Source of the DNA: Pseudomonas sp. BGr12
GTDB lineage: Bacteria; Pseudomonadota; Gammaproteobacteria; Pseudomonadales; Pseudomonadaceae
Direction: 5' to 3'
Length of the DNA stretch: 64,000 bases
Assembly (NCBI RefSeq): GCF_030272895.1
Contig: NZ_JALRNF010000028.1
Location: forward strand, 19,029-83,028
Below are positions 62,251 to 64,000 of the stretch, one piece after another. The translations under genes were made by a program, and so were the position numbers. The notes under the pieces were generated by a model, which worked only from the letters and a program-made list of their open reading frames with translations, was not told the origin of the DNA and made no database searches. Position 1 is the stretch's first letter; the number at the start of each line of letters is the position of its first letter.

Positions 62251-63897
62251 ATGCAATCAGCCTACACCGTTCTCATCCTGCTGATGCTGGTGAGTGTCTC
62301 CAAACTCGTCGGTCGGGTCATCCCGCTGCCGCTGCCGCTGGTTCAGATCGGCGCGGGGGCCTTGCTGGCCTGGCCGACCCTGGGGCTGCACGTGGCCCTG
62401 GACCCGGAATTGTTTCTCTTTCTGTTCCTGCCGCCGTTGCTGTTCGCCGACGGCTGGCGCATGCCCAAGCGCGACCTCTGGCGGCTACGTGGCCCGATCC
62501 TGACCCTGGCCGTGGGCTTGGTGCTGTTCACCGTGGTCGGTGCCGGTTATTTCATTCACTGGATCCTGCCGAGCATTCCGCTGCCGGTGGCCTTTGCCCT
62601 GGCCGCCGTGCTGTCGCCAACCGACGCCGTGGCCGTTTCGGCCATTACCCAGGACCGCTTGCCGACGCCCTTGATGCACATGCTCCAGGGCGAGGCGCTG
62701 ATGAACGATGCCTCGGGCCTGGTGACCTTCAAGTTCGCCCTGGTGGCGGCCATCACCGGGGTGTTTTCCCTGGGCGAGGCCAGCCTGACCTTCGTGCTGG
62801 TGGCAGTGGGCGGGCTGGCCATCGGTGTCGCCCTGAGCTGGCTGGTGGGGCGCCTGCGGGCCTGGATGATTGCCCGCGGCTGGGATGATCCGGCCACCCA
62901 CGTGGTGTTCATGCTGGTGCTGCCCTTTGCCGCCTATGTACTGGCCGAGCGCCTGGGCGCCTCGGGCATTCTTTCGGCGGTGGCCGCCGGCATGATGCAG
63001 AGCTGGCTCGACCTGCTGCCGCGCCAGACCAGCACACGCCTGCTCAACCGCAGTGTCTGGTCGCTGCTGGAGTTCAGCTTCAACGGCCTGATTTTCCTGC
63101 TGCTGGGGCTGCAACTGCCCGACATCATCAAGGCGGTCACCAGTCACGAAGCCTCGCTGTGGCCGACCCTGGCGTGGCGCTGCCTGGATGTGCTGGCGAT
63201 CTTTGTGGTGCTGCTGGTACTGCGTTTCGTCTGGGTGCAGAGCGTCTGGCGGCTGATCGGCGTGATCCGCCGCTGGCGCGGCAAGGAAGACCTGGTGTTG
63301 TTGCCCAATGCCCGTTCGGCCTGGTTGCTGACGGTGGGCGGGGTGCGCGGGGCGGTGACCCTGGCGGGTGTGATGTCGGTGCCGTTGCTGATCAGTGCCG
63401 GCAAGGCCTTCCCCGAGCGTGACCTGCTGATCTTCATCGCTGCCGGGGTGATTCTGCTGTCGCTGGTGTCGGCCTGCATTGCCCTGCCGTTGTTGCTGCG
63501 CGGGGTGGCCAAGAGCCCGGACGACGCGGTGCGCCAGGAGGCCAAGGAGGCCTGGCGGCAAACGGCAGAAGCGGCGATCCACGCCCTTGAAGCCGAAGAC
63601 CTGGCCGAACCTGGCGTACCCCAGGATGCGACCCAGGCGGCCCTGGCGGCGGAGCTCAAGGCGCGCCTGATGGCCGAATACCGGCATCAGCTGGACAATT
63701 TCAATGACAGTGCCGAAGCCCAGGCCCTGGCCGAGCAGATGGACCAGCTGGAGCGGCGGTTGCGCCTGCGGGCGCTGCGGGCGCAGCGGCTGGAGCTGTA
63801 CAAGCTGCACCGTCATCACAAGGTCGGCGATGACGTGGTGCGCCAGGTGCTGGGGGAGCTGGATATGAGCGAGGCGAATCTGGGGCCGGTCAAGTAG
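62251..63897 (+). CDS. Na+/H+ antiporter (CPA1/NhaP-type)
   Basis: A 548-residue inner-membrane antiporter with about 12 membrane segments (SAYTVLILLMLVSVSKLVGR at the start). The ion-binding-site motif is AAVLSPTDAVAVSAITQDRL, with QGEALMNDASGLVTFKFALV holding the conserved Asn-Asp, and RGAVTLAGVMSVPLL near the end of the membrane part. A charged cytoplasmic tail (about 405-548) is rich in Glu, Ala and Gln and coiled-coil-prone. It exchanges Na+ or K+ for H+. The gene is complete and its stop is at 63897. Confidence 0.9.
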   Translation: MQSAYTVLILLMLVSVSKLVGRVIPLPLPLVQIGAGALLAWPTLGLHVALDPELFLFLFLPPLLFADGWRMPKRDLWRLRGPILTLAVGLVLFTVVGAGYFIHWILPSIPLPVAFALAAVLSPTDAVAVSAITQDRLPTPLMHMLQGEALMNDASGLVTFKFALVAAITGVFSLGEASLTFVLVAVGGLAIGVALSWLVGRLRAWMIARGWDDPATHVVFMLVLPFAAYVLAERLGASGILSAVAAGMMQSWLDLLPRQTSTRLLNRSVWSLLEFSFNGLIFLLLGLQLPDIIKAVTSHEASLWPTLAWRCLDVLAIFVVLLVLRFVWVQSVWRLIGVIRRWRGKEDLVLLPNARSAWLLTVGGVRGAVTLAGVMSVPLLISAGKAFPERDLLIFIAAGVILLSLVSACIALPLLLRGVAKSPDDAVRQEAKEAWRQTAEAAIHALEAEDLAEPGVPQDATQAALAAELKARLMAEYRHQLDNFNDSAEAQALAEQMDQLERRLRLRALRAQRLELYKLHRHHKVGDDVVRQVLGELDMSEANLGPVK

Positions 63898-63914
63898 CCT
63901 TGAGGGCCTCATCG

Positions 63915-64000
63915 TGGGGGGAGCCCCCGCCGGGAGGGGGGGGGGGGGCCCCCCCACCCCTAAACCCAGCCGCGACCCGCCCCAACCCCGCGCCCCGGGC
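63915..64000. other. low-quality homopolymer-rich end of the sequence
   Basis: The last stretch is G then C runs (for example more than ten G in a row followed by seven C) and a C-rich tail without coding content. It differs sharply from the rest and looks like assembly or sequencing noise at a contig end. Confidence 0.6.

Overview
The window is chromosomal DNA of a Pseudomonas, most likely of the P. putida group. The grounds are high GC content, dense intergenic copies of the Pseudomonas REP core (GCGGGCTTGCCCCGC and its complement), a complete wsp chemosensory operon, and a gene order (hom-thrC ... recJ ... wspA-R, prfB-lysS ... ppc, adk-tsaB ... plsB, csp, rlmA-dapE-ndvB, tcdA-csdEA-dapD) that I recall from that group. 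Almost everything is core genome. I see no prophage, insertion sequence, CRISPR array, tRNA or rRNA gene, and no clearly broken gene. The only classical accessory module is a small hicAB toxin-antitoxin pair.

Layout. 1-1.8 kb: end of homoserine dehydrogenase and threonine synthase. 2-9.3 kb: a REC-EAL response regulator, a candidate small RNA, a periplasmic solute-binding protein, a CaiB-type CoA transferase, yaeQ, recJ and an old-yellow-enzyme reductase. 9.4-10 kb: hicAB. 10-18 kb, minus strand: a polyamine module with the same gene order as E. coli ydcSTUVW (binding protein, ATPase, two permeases, aminobutyraldehyde dehydrogenase), plus a second such dehydrogenase and a LysR regulator. 18.3-27.5 kb: a TerB-like protein, then wspABCDEFR, the surface-sensing pathway that makes c-di-GMP. 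27.7-30.4 kb: prfB, with its programmed frameshift, and lysS. 30.5-34.3 kb: a TetR regulator, two lipoproteins (one an alpha/beta hydrolase), a DUF1704/QEGLA putative metallopeptidase and a small membrane protein.

34.5-43.5 kb: ppc, adk, tsaB, a DUF72 protein, a PEP-mutase/isocitrate-lyase family enzyme, a repeat-containing protein of unknown function and rsmJ. 42.9-47.9 kb: a TetR repressor divergent from a two-gene RND efflux pump, with a perfect 16-bp palindrome between them. 48-52.1 kb, minus strand: a DUF4197 protein, two YbaY-like proteins and plsB. 52.2-52.6 kb: a cold-shock gene with a strongly structured leader. 52.6-57.8 kb: a small conserved protein, rlmA, dapE and an NdvB-type GH17-GT2 glucan synthase. 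58.1-62 kb: tcdA convergent with csdE-csdA, then dapD and an ArsC/Spx-family reductase. 62.2-63.9 kb: a Na+/H+ antiporter. The last ~90 bases are a homopolymer-rich stretch that looks like poor-quality contig-end sequence.

Themes. Lysine, threonine and cell-wall precursor metabolism (hom, thrC, dapE, dapD); tRNA and translation fidelity (prfB, lysS, tsaB, tcdA, rsmJ, rlmA); surface behaviour and envelope (wsp, EAL regulator, NdvB, plsB); and uptake or efflux (polyamine ABC, RND, antiporter). No wholly new system stands out. The less-described items are the candidate sRNA at ~3.37-3.47 kb, the csp leader, the apparently leaderless hicA with an overlapping operator, the REP pair inside the polyamine operon, and the bacterial DUF1704 protein carrying an HExxxH...QEGLA metallopeptidase signature.
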